DNA of 11,118 nucleotides from Desulfobacteraceae bacterium (GCA_030611815.1 JAUWPC010000087.1:1-11118), one strand, 5' to 3'. Shown: positions 1-7,208, counted from the stretch's first letter. Program-made: numbers and translations. The notes: a model not told the origin generated them from the letters alone.

Positions 1-855
1 CCTGCCAAGCTCAATATTCGATTGAAAATCACGGGCCGCAGACCCGATGGATACCACAATTTAGTCTCCATCATGACGCCTGTAAGCCTCTATGACCGGA
101 TTGAACTACAAATAACTTCTCGCAACCTAATCACGATATCATGTGAGGGTTTTTCAGCGCCCGCTGACAAAGAAAACCTTGCATGCCGGGCAGCACAGGC
201 CTTTTTTGCTCACACCGGGATTGACCATGGGCTTTCGATAAAACTAACAAAGAATATCCCGGTTGCAGCCGGTTTGGGCGGTGGCAGCAGCGATGCAGCG
301 TGCGTGCTCAAGGCCTTAAACCAAATATGGTCATGCCCGCTTTCGGTAAGAGAGTTAGCCGAATTAGCCCTCGGCCTGGGAGCAGATGTCCCGTTCTTTC
401 TGACCGAGAAGCCATGCATAGTTAGGGGGATTGGTGAAATCTTAGAACCGATTGAAAAATGGCCAAAATTATGGTATATTATCGTGACACCGCCAATCAG
501 GGTTTCCACCGCTTGGGTCTATGGGAACCTTAATTGGTCACCATTAGAGAGCACAGGGGAATTAGAGTTGACAAAAGATGAATATCAGTTTATCATCACC
601 AATTTAAAGAAAAAAGCGTCTGTAATTGGTCGCATTCTGGATAATGATTTAGAGAGGGTTACCGCTTCCCATTTCCCTGCCATAGAGGATATAAAAAAGA
701 CTTTAATGGATTCAGGGGCCAATGGGGTCTTGATGTCAGGCAGCGGGCCGAGTGTCTTCGGGGTTTTTGAATCAAAAGATCGAGCCCGCCAGGCAAAAAC
801 AGATTTGACCTCCCTTGATATTGGAGATATTTTTTTGGCAGAGGGCCTTACCTGA
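1..855 (+). CDS. ispE: 4-diphosphocytidyl-2-C-methyl-D-erythritol kinase (5' partial)
   Basis: IspE phosphorylates the 2-hydroxyl of CDP-methylerythritol with ATP in the non-mevalonate (MEP) isoprenoid pathway, in the cytosol. The reading frame is open from base 1: the first codons read PAKLN, matching the conserved start of the family (E. coli Pro8-Lys10), so about seven residues lie upstream and the TTG at 22 is not the true start. Counting from base 1, Lys3 is the equivalent of catalytic Lys10, GRRPDGYH follows at about 13-20, the GHMP-kinase ATP loop PVAAGLGGGSSDAA is at 87-100, and the catalytic Asp is in LGADVPFF (Asp129). A C-terminal LMSGSGPSVFGVF motif is the third GHMP motif. The 284 visible residues fit a family length near 285-290. 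The gene ends 36 nt before tRNA-Gln. Identity is firm from the motifs. Confidence 0.96.
   Translation, partial: PAKLNIRLKITGRRPDGYHNLVSIMTPVSLYDRIELQITSRNLITISCEGFSAPADKENLACRAAQAFFAHTGIDHGLSIKLTKNIPVAAGLGGGSSDAACVLKALNQIWSCPLSVRELAELALGLGADVPFFLTEKPCIVRGIGEILEPIEKWPKLWYIIVTPPIRVSTAWVYGNLNWSPLESTGELELTKDEYQFIITNLKKKASVIGRILDNDLERVTASHFPAIEDIKKTLMDSGANGVLMSGSGPSVFGVFESKDRARQAKTDLTSLDIGDIFLAEGLT
805..833 (+). promoter_or_regulatory. Possible sigma-70 promoter for tRNA-Gln, inside the ispE 3' end
   Basis: TTGACC at 805-810 and TATTTT at 828-833 are 17 nt apart. They would start transcription near 840, about 50 nt before the tRNA. The match is partial (5/6 and 4/6 of consensus) and lies in coding sequence, so this is a tentative call. 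A better -35 match, TTGACA at 873-878, has no room for a -10 before the tRNA. Confidence 0.22.
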
Positions 856-891
856 TTCCCGATAAGAGACCTTTGACACTGACCTCTGTAC

Positions 892-966
892 TGGGGTGTC
901 GTCAAGTGGTAAGACACGGGCCTTTGGAGCCCGCATTCGGAGGTTCGAATCCTCCCACCCCAGCCA
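892..966 (+). tRNA. tRNA-Gln (anticodon UUG)
   Basis: The full cloverleaf can be read. The acceptor stem TGGGGTG (892-898) pairs with CACCCCA (956-962). The anticodon stem CGGGC/GCCCG (917-921/929-933) encloses loop CTTTGGA with anticodon TTG at 924-926. The T arm GGAGG/CCTCC (939-943/951-955) encloses TTCGAAT. Discriminator G963 and an encoded CCA (964-966) follow. It decodes CAA (and CAG by wobble) as glutamine, or is first charged with Glu and amidated in organisms lacking GlnRS. It sits between ispE and prs. Confidence 0.97.
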
Positions 967-971
967 AAGGG

Positions 972-1135
972 TAAGTGCCTAAAGTGAACTAAAGTTGTAT
1001 CATAACCGTTCACTGAGTTGCTCTGCACCTCTTTTAGCAATACGCCGGGCACTAAGGTTATATGCGTTACAGGGTACGGCTTGAATCGCTCGGGGTTTCA
1101 AGATGAATCTGCCGCGTTCTAACTTTAGGCACTTA
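972..1135 (+). repeat. 164-bp element with perfect 14-bp terminal inverted repeats
   Basis: TAAGTGCCTAAAGT at 972-985 is the exact reverse complement of 1122-1135. Nested shorter inverted repeats lie inside: ATAACC/GGTTAT (1002-1007/1056-1061), TTGCT/AGCAA (1018-1022/1036-1040) and CTTGAA/TTCAAG (1080-1085/1097-1102). Together they would fold as a closed multi-branch structure. The left end also repeats CTAAAGT at 979-985 and 989-995, a 10-bp step. No reading frame in it looks coding and I see no clear target-site duplication. It resembles a MITE or a structured dispersed repeat. It occupies nearly the whole 188-bp gap from 5 nt after the tRNA to just before the prs ribosome-binding site. Seven T residues follow the right arm (1136-1142). 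Confidence 0.7.
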
Positions 1136-1154
1136 TTTTTTTAGAGGACCTGCT

Positions 1155-2096
1155 TTGGACCAGGAGATAAAACTTTTCGGTGGCAACTCAAATCCTGCCT
1201 TAACCCTTGAGGTATGTGAATACCTTGGAATCAAACCGGGCGAGATCGTGGCGAAAACCTTTAGCGACGGAGAGACCCAGGTAGAAATCGGGGAAAACAT
1301 AAGGGGGCGGGATGTGTTTGTAGTTCAATCCACCTCCACCCCTGTCAATGACAACCTTATGGAGCTCTTGATCATAATGGATGCCATGAGAAGGGCATCC
1401 GCCGAACGAATCACCGCGGTGATCCCCTATTACGGTTATAGCCGGCAGGACCGAAAGGTGAAACCGAGGGTCCCGATCAGCGCCAAACTTGTTGCCGATC
1501 TGATCACGGTGGCAGGCGCAAACAGGGTGGTGTCAATGGATCTGCATGCAGGACAGATCCAGGGCTACTTTAACATCCCGGTTGACAACATCTTTGCCGC
1601 CCCGATCTTGCTCAAATATATACAAGACAATCTTCAAGACGATCTGGTTATCGTTTCGCCAGATGCCGGCGGGGTGGAAAGGGCCCGTGCCTTTGCCAAG
1701 CGCCTTGCCGCATCCTTGGCCATCATAGATAAAAGACGCGAAGCCCCTAATATCGCTGAGGCAATGAACATCATCGGCGAAGTAAAGGGCAAAACCGCTA
1801 TCATCTTGGATGATATGGTCGATACCGCAGGGACATTGACCCAGGCCGCGATGGCGCTCAGGGAGAGAGGCACACACAAGATACATGCCTGCTGCACTCA
1901 TGCTGTCCTGTCGGGGCCAGCCATTGAAAGAATAGACGCCTCACCCATTGACAGCCTAATCATCACCAACACCATCCCCCTGAATAACAAGGCCAAGGGG
2001 TGCCAAAAGGCCGTCGTTCTGTCGATAGCAGAACTCTTAGGGGAAACCATCAAGAGAAGTCACAGCTCTCATTCAGTCAGCACTTTGTTTGTTTAG
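1155..2096 (+). CDS. prs: Ribose-phosphate pyrophosphokinase (PRPP synthetase)
   Basis: Prs transfers pyrophosphate from ATP to ribose 5-phosphate, making PRPP for purine, pyrimidine, NAD, His and Trp synthesis. The protein has 313 residues, close to the usual 310-320. It starts IKLFGGNSNPAL, the typical N-terminus. The flexible catalytic loop has RQDRK at 97-101, followed by the PRxPISAKLVADL segment. The PRPP-binding loop DDMVDTAGT is at 219-227. The C-terminus ends in the family's SVSTLF-like tail. The start is a TTG at 1155, supported by an AGAGGA ribosome-binding site at 1143-1148 and by alignment of the N-terminus; there is no better start. The gene follows the inverted-repeat element and is closed by its own terminator. 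Confidence 0.97.
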   Translation: MDQEIKLFGGNSNPALTLEVCEYLGIKPGEIVAKTFSDGETQVEIGENIRGRDVFVVQSTSTPVNDNLMELLIIMDAMRRASAERITAVIPYYGYSRQDRKVKPRVPISAKLVADLITVAGANRVVSMDLHAGQIQGYFNIPVDNIFAAPILLKYIQDNLQDDLVIVSPDAGGVERARAFAKRLAASLAIIDKRREAPNIAEAMNIIGEVKGKTAIILDDMVDTAGTLTQAAMALRERGTHKIHACCTHAVLSGPAIERIDASPIDSLIITNTIPLNNKAKGCQKAVVLSIAELLGETIKRSHSSHSVSTLFV

Positions 2097-2102
2097 ATGT
2101 CG

Positions 2103-2130
2103 AAAACGCCTGGAGGAATCAGGCGTTTTT
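2103..2130 (+). terminator. Rho-independent terminator after prs
   Basis: A 10-bp stem, AAAACGCCTG (2103-2112) with CAGGCGTTTT (2120-2129), has a 7-nt loop and ends in a run of T (2126-2130). It begins 6 nt after the prs stop codon. Because the next gene starts 38 nt later with no obvious promoter in between, it may be partial and let some transcripts reach rplY. Confidence 0.88.
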
Positions 2131-2167
2131 CATTTGTGAAAAATTTTATTAATACCGGAGGGACCAA

Positions 2168-2851
2168 ATGCGTCAATTAGCACTCGCTGCCCATGTTAGA
2201 GAAAATACAGGCAAAGGGGCAGCCAGAAAATTAAGACAAAACAATCAGTTGCCAGCCATTTTTTATGGACCTGCAACTGAGTCGATTATGTTGACCGTGG
2301 ATTACCCTGAACTTGTGCGTATTACAAAACAGGGCAAAGGCGAGAACGTCATTCTCGATCTTGAAATCAAATCGGACCATGGGGAAGAAACCAGGAAGGC
2401 AATGCTTAAAGATCTCATGGTCGATCCTGTTAACGGCGCCTATCTTCATGCCGACTTCTACGAAATCTCCATGGACAAGGAAATTACCGTGGACATCCCC
2501 GTCACCCTTGTTAATACCCCGATAGGTGTAACGGAGGAGGATGGATTTCTGCAGCACATCAGAAGAGATATTACCGTCTCCTGTCTCCCCGATAGTTTGA
2601 TAGACTCTTTGGATATAGATGTCTCTGAAATGAACATAGGAGACACTGTACATATTCGAGACATCGCGTTTCCGGAAGGGATCAGGTGTGCAGAAGAGGG
2701 CCATCTAACCGTTGCCGTCGTTTCCGCACCTGGCGGAGGAATAGAAGAAGAGGAAGAAGGGCTTGAAGAGGGAATCGAAGAAGAAACGGCAGTCTCAGAA
2801 GAGGAAACCGCCGAAGAATCAAAGGAAGAAAAGAAAGGGGGTGAACGGTAA
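2168..2851 (+). CDS. rplY: 50S ribosomal protein L25 (general stress protein CTC type)
   Basis: L25 binds 5S rRNA in the central protuberance of the large subunit. This is the long two-domain (CTC/TL5) form: the N-terminal 5S-rRNA-binding domain is at about 1-95 (ending in the LKDLMVDPVNGAYLHADFYEI segment, characteristic of the family) and the beta-rich C-terminal domain is at about 96-190. A 36-residue acidic tail follows (192-227), of which 18 residues are Glu. The start is ATG 2168 with GGAGGG at 2157-2162. The gene lies directly upstream of pth, a pairing seen in many bacteria, with a 9-nt gap. The acidic tail is low-complexity and probably disordered. The family call is firm; the role of the tail is unknown. 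Confidence 0.96.
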   Translation: MRQLALAAHVRENTGKGAARKLRQNNQLPAIFYGPATESIMLTVDYPELVRITKQGKGENVILDLEIKSDHGEETRKAMLKDLMVDPVNGAYLHADFYEISMDKEITVDIPVTLVNTPIGVTEEDGFLQHIRRDITVSCLPDSLIDSLDIDVSEMNIGDTVHIRDIAFPEGIRCAEEGHLTVAVVSAPGGGIEEEEEGLEEGIEEETAVSEEETAEESKEEKKGGER

Positions 2852-2860
2852 CACTAAGAT

Positions 2861-3451
2861 TTGTGCTTAATTGTGGGCCTCGGCAATCCCGGGCCGGGAT
2901 ATGAAACTTCAAGACATAACATAGGTTTTAAGGTTGTCGACCTGTGGCGCAAGGATCTGGGGCTGTCTATGAACAGCCGTCGCTTCCGTGCAAAAACCAC
3001 CCGGGCGGCATTCCGGGGAAATAATATCATACTTCTTTGCCCCCTGACCTTTATGAACCTGAGCGGTGAATCGGTCAGGGCCTGTGCTGACTATTATGCC
3101 TTGGAGACCGGCAGGATTTTAGTTGTCCATGACGACCTGGACATCCCCCTGGGAAGGATAAGAGTCGTCAGGGATCGCGGGGCCGGTGGGCACAAAGGCG
3201 TGTCATCCATCATCCGCCATCTGGGGAGCGCAGGATTTTGCCGGGTCAAGGTCGGCATCGGTCATCCGCGGTACGGAGAAACCGTAGAAAATTATGTCCT
3301 TGCTCCCTTTTATGCCGATGAAAAGGGGCTTGCACAAGAAGCCATCCGGGTGGCCGTTAACGCATGTGAACTATTTGTTTTGGAAGGGGTTGAATCGGCA
3401 ATGAATCAAATCAATTGCCAGAATTTAGTGAATAAGGAGGAAAAAAACTGA
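2861..3451 (+). CDS. pth: Peptidyl-tRNA hydrolase
   Basis: Pth cleaves the ester bond of peptidyl-tRNAs that drop off the ribosome, recycling tRNA. The N-terminus LIVGLGNPGPGYETSRHN is diagnostic. Using E. coli numbering in brackets, the visible active-site residues are Asn9 (N10), His19 (H20, catalytic), Asn66 (N68) in FMNLSGES and Asp92 or its neighbour Asp91 (D93). At the N114 position, the GGHNG motif instead reads GGHKG with Lys112. Length is 196 aa, normal for the family. The start is TTG 2861: an in-frame stop at 2855-2857 rules out anything upstream, and the sequence aligns from this codon. The likely ribosome-binding site GGGGTGAA (2837-2844) is rather far, 16 nt away. The stop overlaps the hppA start by 1 nt. 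Confidence 0.97.
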   Translation: MCLIVGLGNPGPGYETSRHNIGFKVVDLWRKDLGLSMNSRRFRAKTTRAAFRGNNIILLCPLTFMNLSGESVRACADYYALETGRILVVHDDLDIPLGRIRVVRDRGAGGHKGVSSIIRHLGSAGFCRVKVGIGHPRYGETVENYVLAPFYADEKGLAQEAIRVAVNACELFVLEGVESAMNQINCQNLVNKEEKN

Positions 3452-5535
3452 TGCAGGGATTAACCATTTATGCTCCCTTCATAGGGATCTTGAGTCTTAT
3501 CATCGCCTGGCTGATATACAATTATGTCAAAAAACAACCGAATGGCACTCCTCTGATGCAGGAACTCGAGGATGCGATTCATAAAGGCGCGATGGCCTTT
3601 TTGAAGAGGGAGTATTCTGTTCTAATTATTTTTATTGCCGTTGTGTGTATCCTTTTGAGTTTTATTGCGTGGCAAACCGCTATCGCCTTTGTGACAGGTG
3701 CGCTTTTATCCATGGTCGCCGGGTTTTCAGGCATGACAGCAGCCACCCGGGGTAACTCCAGGACCGCAGAGGCCGCCAATAAATTCGGGCAGGCCAAGGC
3801 CCTCAACATCTCTTACTTTTCCGGTTCTGTCATGGGTCTCGCTGTTGCGGGCCTTGGACTCATCGGATTAGGGTTCTGGTTCTGGGTCTATGGGGGAAGC
3901 CCTGACACAGCCCTTTACATTAACGGCTTTGCAATGGGCGCCAGTTCCATTGCCCTGTTTGCCCGTGTCGGTGGCGGTATCTTTACCAAGGCCGCGGACG
4001 TAGGGGCTGACCTGGTGGGTAAAGTGGAAGCAGGCATTCCCGAAGACGACCCCAGGAACCCGGGCGTTATTGCCGACAACGTGGGTGATAATGTGGGTGA
4101 TATTGCCGGGATGGGCGCTGACATTTTTGAGTCGTTTGTTGGTTCCGTGATTGCCACCATAGCCATTGCAGCGACACTGACCATCAATACACCAGAAACC
4201 CTTGCGGCGTTCGTCAAAGAATTCCCTGTTCTGGAAGGCCTATCCACGACGGCCATCAAACTGAAATATATGGCCATGCCTATTTTAGTAGTCATGGTGG
4301 GATTACTCAGCTCGTTTGTGGGTGTCTTTTCCATCAAAATCTTCCAGAAAGGGAGTCCCGCGGGGGCCCTGAGATACACAACCTTTGTGGCTGCGATCAT
4401 CTTTGTGGGTCTTACCATACTTGTTACCAAGTCTCTCGGTATGCCTATGGGCGCCTTCTGGGCAGTATTTTCCGGCCTGCTTTGCGGTATTGCCATCGGT
4501 CTCCTTGCCGAATATTACACATCCGGTCCTCCGGTCAGACGTATTGCCGAGCAGACCAAGACCGGTGCGGCTACCGTTATCATTGCAGGCCTGGCCGTCG
4601 GTATGCAGTCCACCTGGCTTCCGATTCTCGGTATTTGCGTGGCCACCTTTGTCGGATATACGACCGCTGGGATTTACGGCATAGGCCTTTCTGCCGTTGG
4701 CATGTTGGCAACGGTAGGCGCAACCATGACCGTGGATGCCTATGGCCCCATCGCTGACAATGCGGGCGGTATCTCTGAGATGGCAGGTCTTGGCCCTGAA
4801 ACCAGGAAGATCACCGACAGCCTCGACGCCCTTGGCAACACGACCGCTGCCATCGGAAAAGGGTTTGCCATCGGTTCCGCAGCCCTTACCGCCCTGGCCC
4901 TTTTTGTGGCCTATACACAGGCAGCCAATCTCGGCGCCGTTATGATCGACAACCCGATGGTGGTTATCGGGATGTTTATCGGCGGCATGGTCCCAATGAC
5001 ATGCGCGGCCCTTACCATGACCTCGGTCGGTAAGGCGGCCTTCGCCATCGTGGAAGAAATCCGTCGCCAGTTCAGGGAAATCCCCGGGCTGTTAGAAGGA
5101 AAAGAGGGCGTCAAGCCCGATTCCACAACCTGCGTAGCGATTGCGACGAACTCCGCCCTGAAAGAGATGGTCGCCCCCGCCCTCGTGGCTATTCTGACCC
5201 CTGTTGCCGTCGGCTTCCTCTTAGGCAAAGAGACCTTAGCCGGTATGCTTTTGGGCTCCGTGATTATGGGCGCGTTCCTGGCCCTGTTCATGGCCAATGG
5301 CGGCGGTGCCTGGGACAACGCGAAAAAGTGGATCGAAGAGGGGAACTTAGGCGGAAAAGGTTCTGATAACCACAAGGCCGCCGTGGTGGGGGATACGGTT
5401 GGTGATCCATTTAAAGACACCTCCGGTCCTGCCATGAACATCTTGATCAAGCTGATGGCCGTGGTCGCCTTGGTTACTGCACCTCTCCTTAAGGACATGG
5501 ATGTGGGTTACTTGCTTTCTTTGTTTGGTGGATAA
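3451..5535 (+). CDS. hppA: Membrane-bound ion-pumping pyrophosphatase, K+-dependent type
   Basis: This integral membrane enzyme couples hydrolysis of pyrophosphate to export of H+ and/or Na+. The 694 residues form about 16 hydrophobic helices, as in the family. Catalytic motifs are intact: GADLVGKVEAGIPEDDPRNP (near 185-204), then Asp209, Asp213 and Asp217 in the DNVGDNVGD motif, and the C-terminal GDTVGDPFKDTSGP. GNTTAAIGK (462-470) has Ala466 and Gly469 where K+-independent enzymes have Lys and Thr, so this is the K+-dependent subfamily. Asp224 and Glu227 (ADIFES) match the Asp243/Glu246 pair of the Na+-pumping Thermotoga enzyme; plant H+ pumps have Gly at the second position. Sodium transport, alone or with protons, is therefore plausible but not proven. 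Start ATG 3451 has AAGGAGG at 3434-3440 and overlaps the pth stop by 1 nt, implying translational coupling. Confidence 0.97.
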   Translation: MQGLTIYAPFIGILSLIIAWLIYNYVKKQPNGTPLMQELEDAIHKGAMAFLKREYSVLIIFIAVVCILLSFIAWQTAIAFVTGALLSMVAGFSGMTAATRGNSRTAEAANKFGQAKALNISYFSGSVMGLAVAGLGLIGLGFWFWVYGGSPDTALYINGFAMGASSIALFARVGGGIFTKAADVGADLVGKVEAGIPEDDPRNPGVIADNVGDNVGDIAGMGADIFESFVGSVIATIAIAATLTINTPETLAAFVKEFPVLEGLSTTAIKLKYMAMPILVVMVGLLSSFVGVFSIKIFQKGSPAGALRYTTFVAAIIFVGLTILVTKSLGMPMGAFWAVFSGLLCGIAIGLLAEYYTSGPPVRRIAEQTKTGAATVIIAGLAVGMQSTWLPILGICVATFVGYTTAGIYGIGLSAVGMLATVGATMTVDAYGPIADNAGGISEMAGLGPETRKITDSLDALGNTTAAIGKGFAIGSAALTALALFVAYTQAANLGAVMIDNPMVVIGMFIGGMVPMTCAALTMTSVGKAAFAIVEEIRRQFREIPGLLEGKEGVKPDSTTCVAIATNSALKEMVAPALVAILTPVAVGFLLGKETLAGMLLGSVIMGAFLALFMANGGGAWDNAKKWIEEGNLGGKGSDNHKAAVVGDTVGDPFKDTSGPAMNILIKLMAVVALVTAPLLKDMDVGYLLSLFGG

Positions 5536-5548
5536 AACGATACACCAT

Positions 5549-5588
5549 AGCCCATTGGCAAAAGGCCTTGTCCTTTTGCCAATGGGCT
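5549..5588 (+). terminator. Strong stem-loop after hppA (probable terminator)
   Basis: A perfect 17-bp stem (5549-5565 with 5572-5588) closes a 6-nt loop, 13 nt after the hppA stop. No T run follows it on the + strand, so it may stabilise the mRNA 3' end or act with Rho rather than work as a textbook intrinsic terminator. Its position closes the rplY-pth-hppA operon. Confidence 0.65.
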
Positions 5589-5662
5589 TACGGCTGTGAG
5601 GAATTGAGGTGTGTGTTTCTTGGCCCCTTGATCCCTCAGTATTTCATTGTGAGGAGGTATAA

Positions 5663-6142
5663 ATGTTTCAGGTAGGTAATTTAGCCGTTTATCCTGCGCA
5701 TGGCGTCGGTATAATCGAAAGGATAGAATCCCAGGAAATCTCTGGTTGCACGCAGGATTTTTACGTTATGCGCATTCTCGATAATAACATGATTATCATG
5801 ATTCCTACCAATAATGTGGACAACGTAGGTTTGAGGGAGATCATCGCCAAAACAGAACTTCCAAAGCTCTTCACGATCCTGGAAAAGAGAGATGTTACCC
5901 TTAACAATCAGACCTGGAACCGGCGTTACAGGGATTACATGGACAAGATTAAAACCGGTTCCGTCTTCGAAGTAGCCGAAGTGTATCGTGATCTGTTGCT
6001 TCTAAGGCTGAACAAAGAACTTTCTTTCGGGGAAAGAAAAATGTTGGATACTGCCAGGACTCTTTTAGTCAAGGAGATATCCCTCTCCAAAGAGATTAAA
6101 GAATCACAGGTAGAAAAGGATTTAGATAAAATGTTTTCCTGA
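5663..6142 (+). CDS. carD: CarD/CdnL family RNA polymerase-binding regulator
   Basis: CarD/CdnL proteins bind the RNA polymerase beta subunit and stabilise open promoter complexes, notably at rRNA and growth genes. The 159-aa protein has the N-terminal Tudor-like RNA-polymerase-interacting domain (about 1-60, starting FQVGNLAVYPAHGVGII) and a C-terminal helical DNA-binding domain. It keeps Trp85, followed by NRRYR, at the position of the tryptophan that wedges at the upstream edge of the transcription bubble in the mycobacterial and Thermus proteins. The length matches CdnL and not the longer Myxococcus CarD with its HMG-like tail. Start ATG 5663 has GAGGAGG at 5651-5657. The 127 nt upstream, after the hppA stem-loop, must hold its promoter, but I see no clear consensus. 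Confidence 0.93.
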   Translation: MFQVGNLAVYPAHGVGIIERIESQEISGCTQDFYVMRILDNNMIIMIPTNNVDNVGLREIIAKTELPKLFTILEKRDVTLNNQTWNRRYRDYMDKIKTGSVFEVAEVYRDLLLLRLNKELSFGERKMLDTARTLLVKEISLSKEIKESQVEKDLDKMFS

Positions 6143-6221
6143 TTTGTATATACTAATCAATCGCGCCTCAGTTGGGCCTCAATTACTCTACTATTTTACG
6201 ATCCCTGCAATAGTCAACATC

Positions 6222-7208
6222 TTGTTAGTAACCCAGAAGACAGCTAACACATTTTGCTATGACATCCCTGAGACCGCTCAAGGTACTCGGTTTGATGTTT
6301 TTCTTTGTAACAGCTCACCGGGTCTGTCTCGAGCGAGGATACAGGCGCTGATAAGGGATGGACACGCTGAGGTAAACGATCGCCCTTCAAAGCCAAGCCA
6401 CAGATTGAAGGCCGGGGACCGGGTTTCTCTCACAATCCCGCCCCCAACTCTCCCGGATCTTACACCCGATGAGGTAGAGTTCCAAATTATCCATGAAGAC
6501 TCTTCCTTAATTGTTTTATCAAAACCGGCGGGGGTCGTTGTTCACCCGGCCCCGGGGCATTCAACTGGAACCCTTGTCCACGGCCTTCTTAAACATTGCA
6601 AAGACCTCTCCGGGATCGGGGGAGAGCTAAGGCCAGGCATTGTACATCGGCTCGATAAGGATACCTCCGGGCTCATGGTTGCGGCAAAAGATGACCGGAC
6701 CCACGCATCTCTCGCTCAACAATTCAAATCCGGCTCGGTTAAAAAGCAATACTTAGCTCTCGTACATGGACGAATCCACGGTGAGGAGGGGAAGATCGCC
6801 CTCCCTATTGCTCGACACCCTTCAAAGCGAAAAGAGATGACGGTCGTACTCTCCGGGGGAAGGAAGGCCTTAACCCTGTGGCAAAAATTGGCGGAATTCG
6901 AAATGGGCTTTTCACTCCTCTCTATTTCCATAAAGACAGGTCGGACCCACCAGATCCGCGTCCACCTCTCCCACATAGGTCACCCTGTTGCAGGAGATCC
7001 TGTCTATGGATATGGGCCTAACTGGTGGAAAAAGCGCTTCCCCCAAAAAAACGGCCCCCTGCTCAACCTAAAAAGACAAATGCTTCACTCCAAACGTTTA
7101 GGTTTTGTCCATCCGGTGAACAAAAGTTATATGGAATTCAAAGCCCCACTTCCGGATGACATGAAACATGCCTTGGAGGTCTTAGAACAGCTGGATCTGA
7201 AATCATGA
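6222..7208 (+). CDS. rluD: RluA/RluD-family 23S rRNA pseudouridine synthase
   Basis: RluD-type enzymes convert specific uridines of 23S rRNA (in E. coli, helix 69) to pseudouridine. The protein has an N-terminal S4 RNA-binding domain (about 20-80, with LSRARIQALIRDGHAEVN) and a catalytic domain with HRLDKDTSGL, whose Asp145 is the expected nucleophile. Further family motifs are LSKPAGVVVHPAPGH and KTGRTHQIRVHLSHIGHPVAGD. I chose TTG 6222 (328 aa) because RluD proteins are about 320-330 residues. The frame is open back to TTG 6144, one base after the carD stop, which would give 354 aa with an unconserved N-terminus. Neither start has a clear ribosome-binding site. The family is certain; RluD rather than another RluA-family paralogue is likely but not proven. 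Confidence 0.9.
   Translation: MLVTQKTANTFCYDIPETAQGTRFDVFLCNSSPGLSRARIQALIRDGHAEVNDRPSKPSHRLKAGDRVSLTIPPPTLPDLTPDEVEFQIIHEDSSLIVLSKPAGVVVHPAPGHSTGTLVHGLLKHCKDLSGIGGELRPGIVHRLDKDTSGLMVAAKDDRTHASLAQQFKSGSVKKQYLALVHGRIHGEEGKIALPIARHPSKRKEMTVVLSGGRKALTLWQKLAEFEMGFSLLSISIKTGRTHQIRVHLSHIGHPVAGDPVYGYGPNWWKKRFPQKNGPLLNLKRQMLHSKRLGFVHPVNKSYMEFKAPLPDDMKHALEVLEQLDLKS

Noticed and set aside
22..24. TTG 22 as the start of ispE
   Set aside because: The conserved PAKLN segment with the catalytic Lys lies in frame upstream from base 1, so the gene is simply cut by the window.
585..1052. 155-codon minus-strand frame across the ispE 3' end and the tRNA
   Set aside because: It reads the tRNA-Gln backwards (the GGRIRTSE-type peptide is typical of antisense tRNA frames), overlaps ispE and has no domain.
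892..1154. Integrative element attached at tRNA-Gln
   Set aside because: There is no integrase, no duplicated tRNA 3' end and no cargo genes; the downstream genes are conserved housekeeping genes.
3915..4496. 193-codon minus-strand frame inside hppA (and similar long antisense frames)
   Set aside because: It is a shadow of the strongly conserved hppA coding sequence, with no ribosome-binding site or domain.
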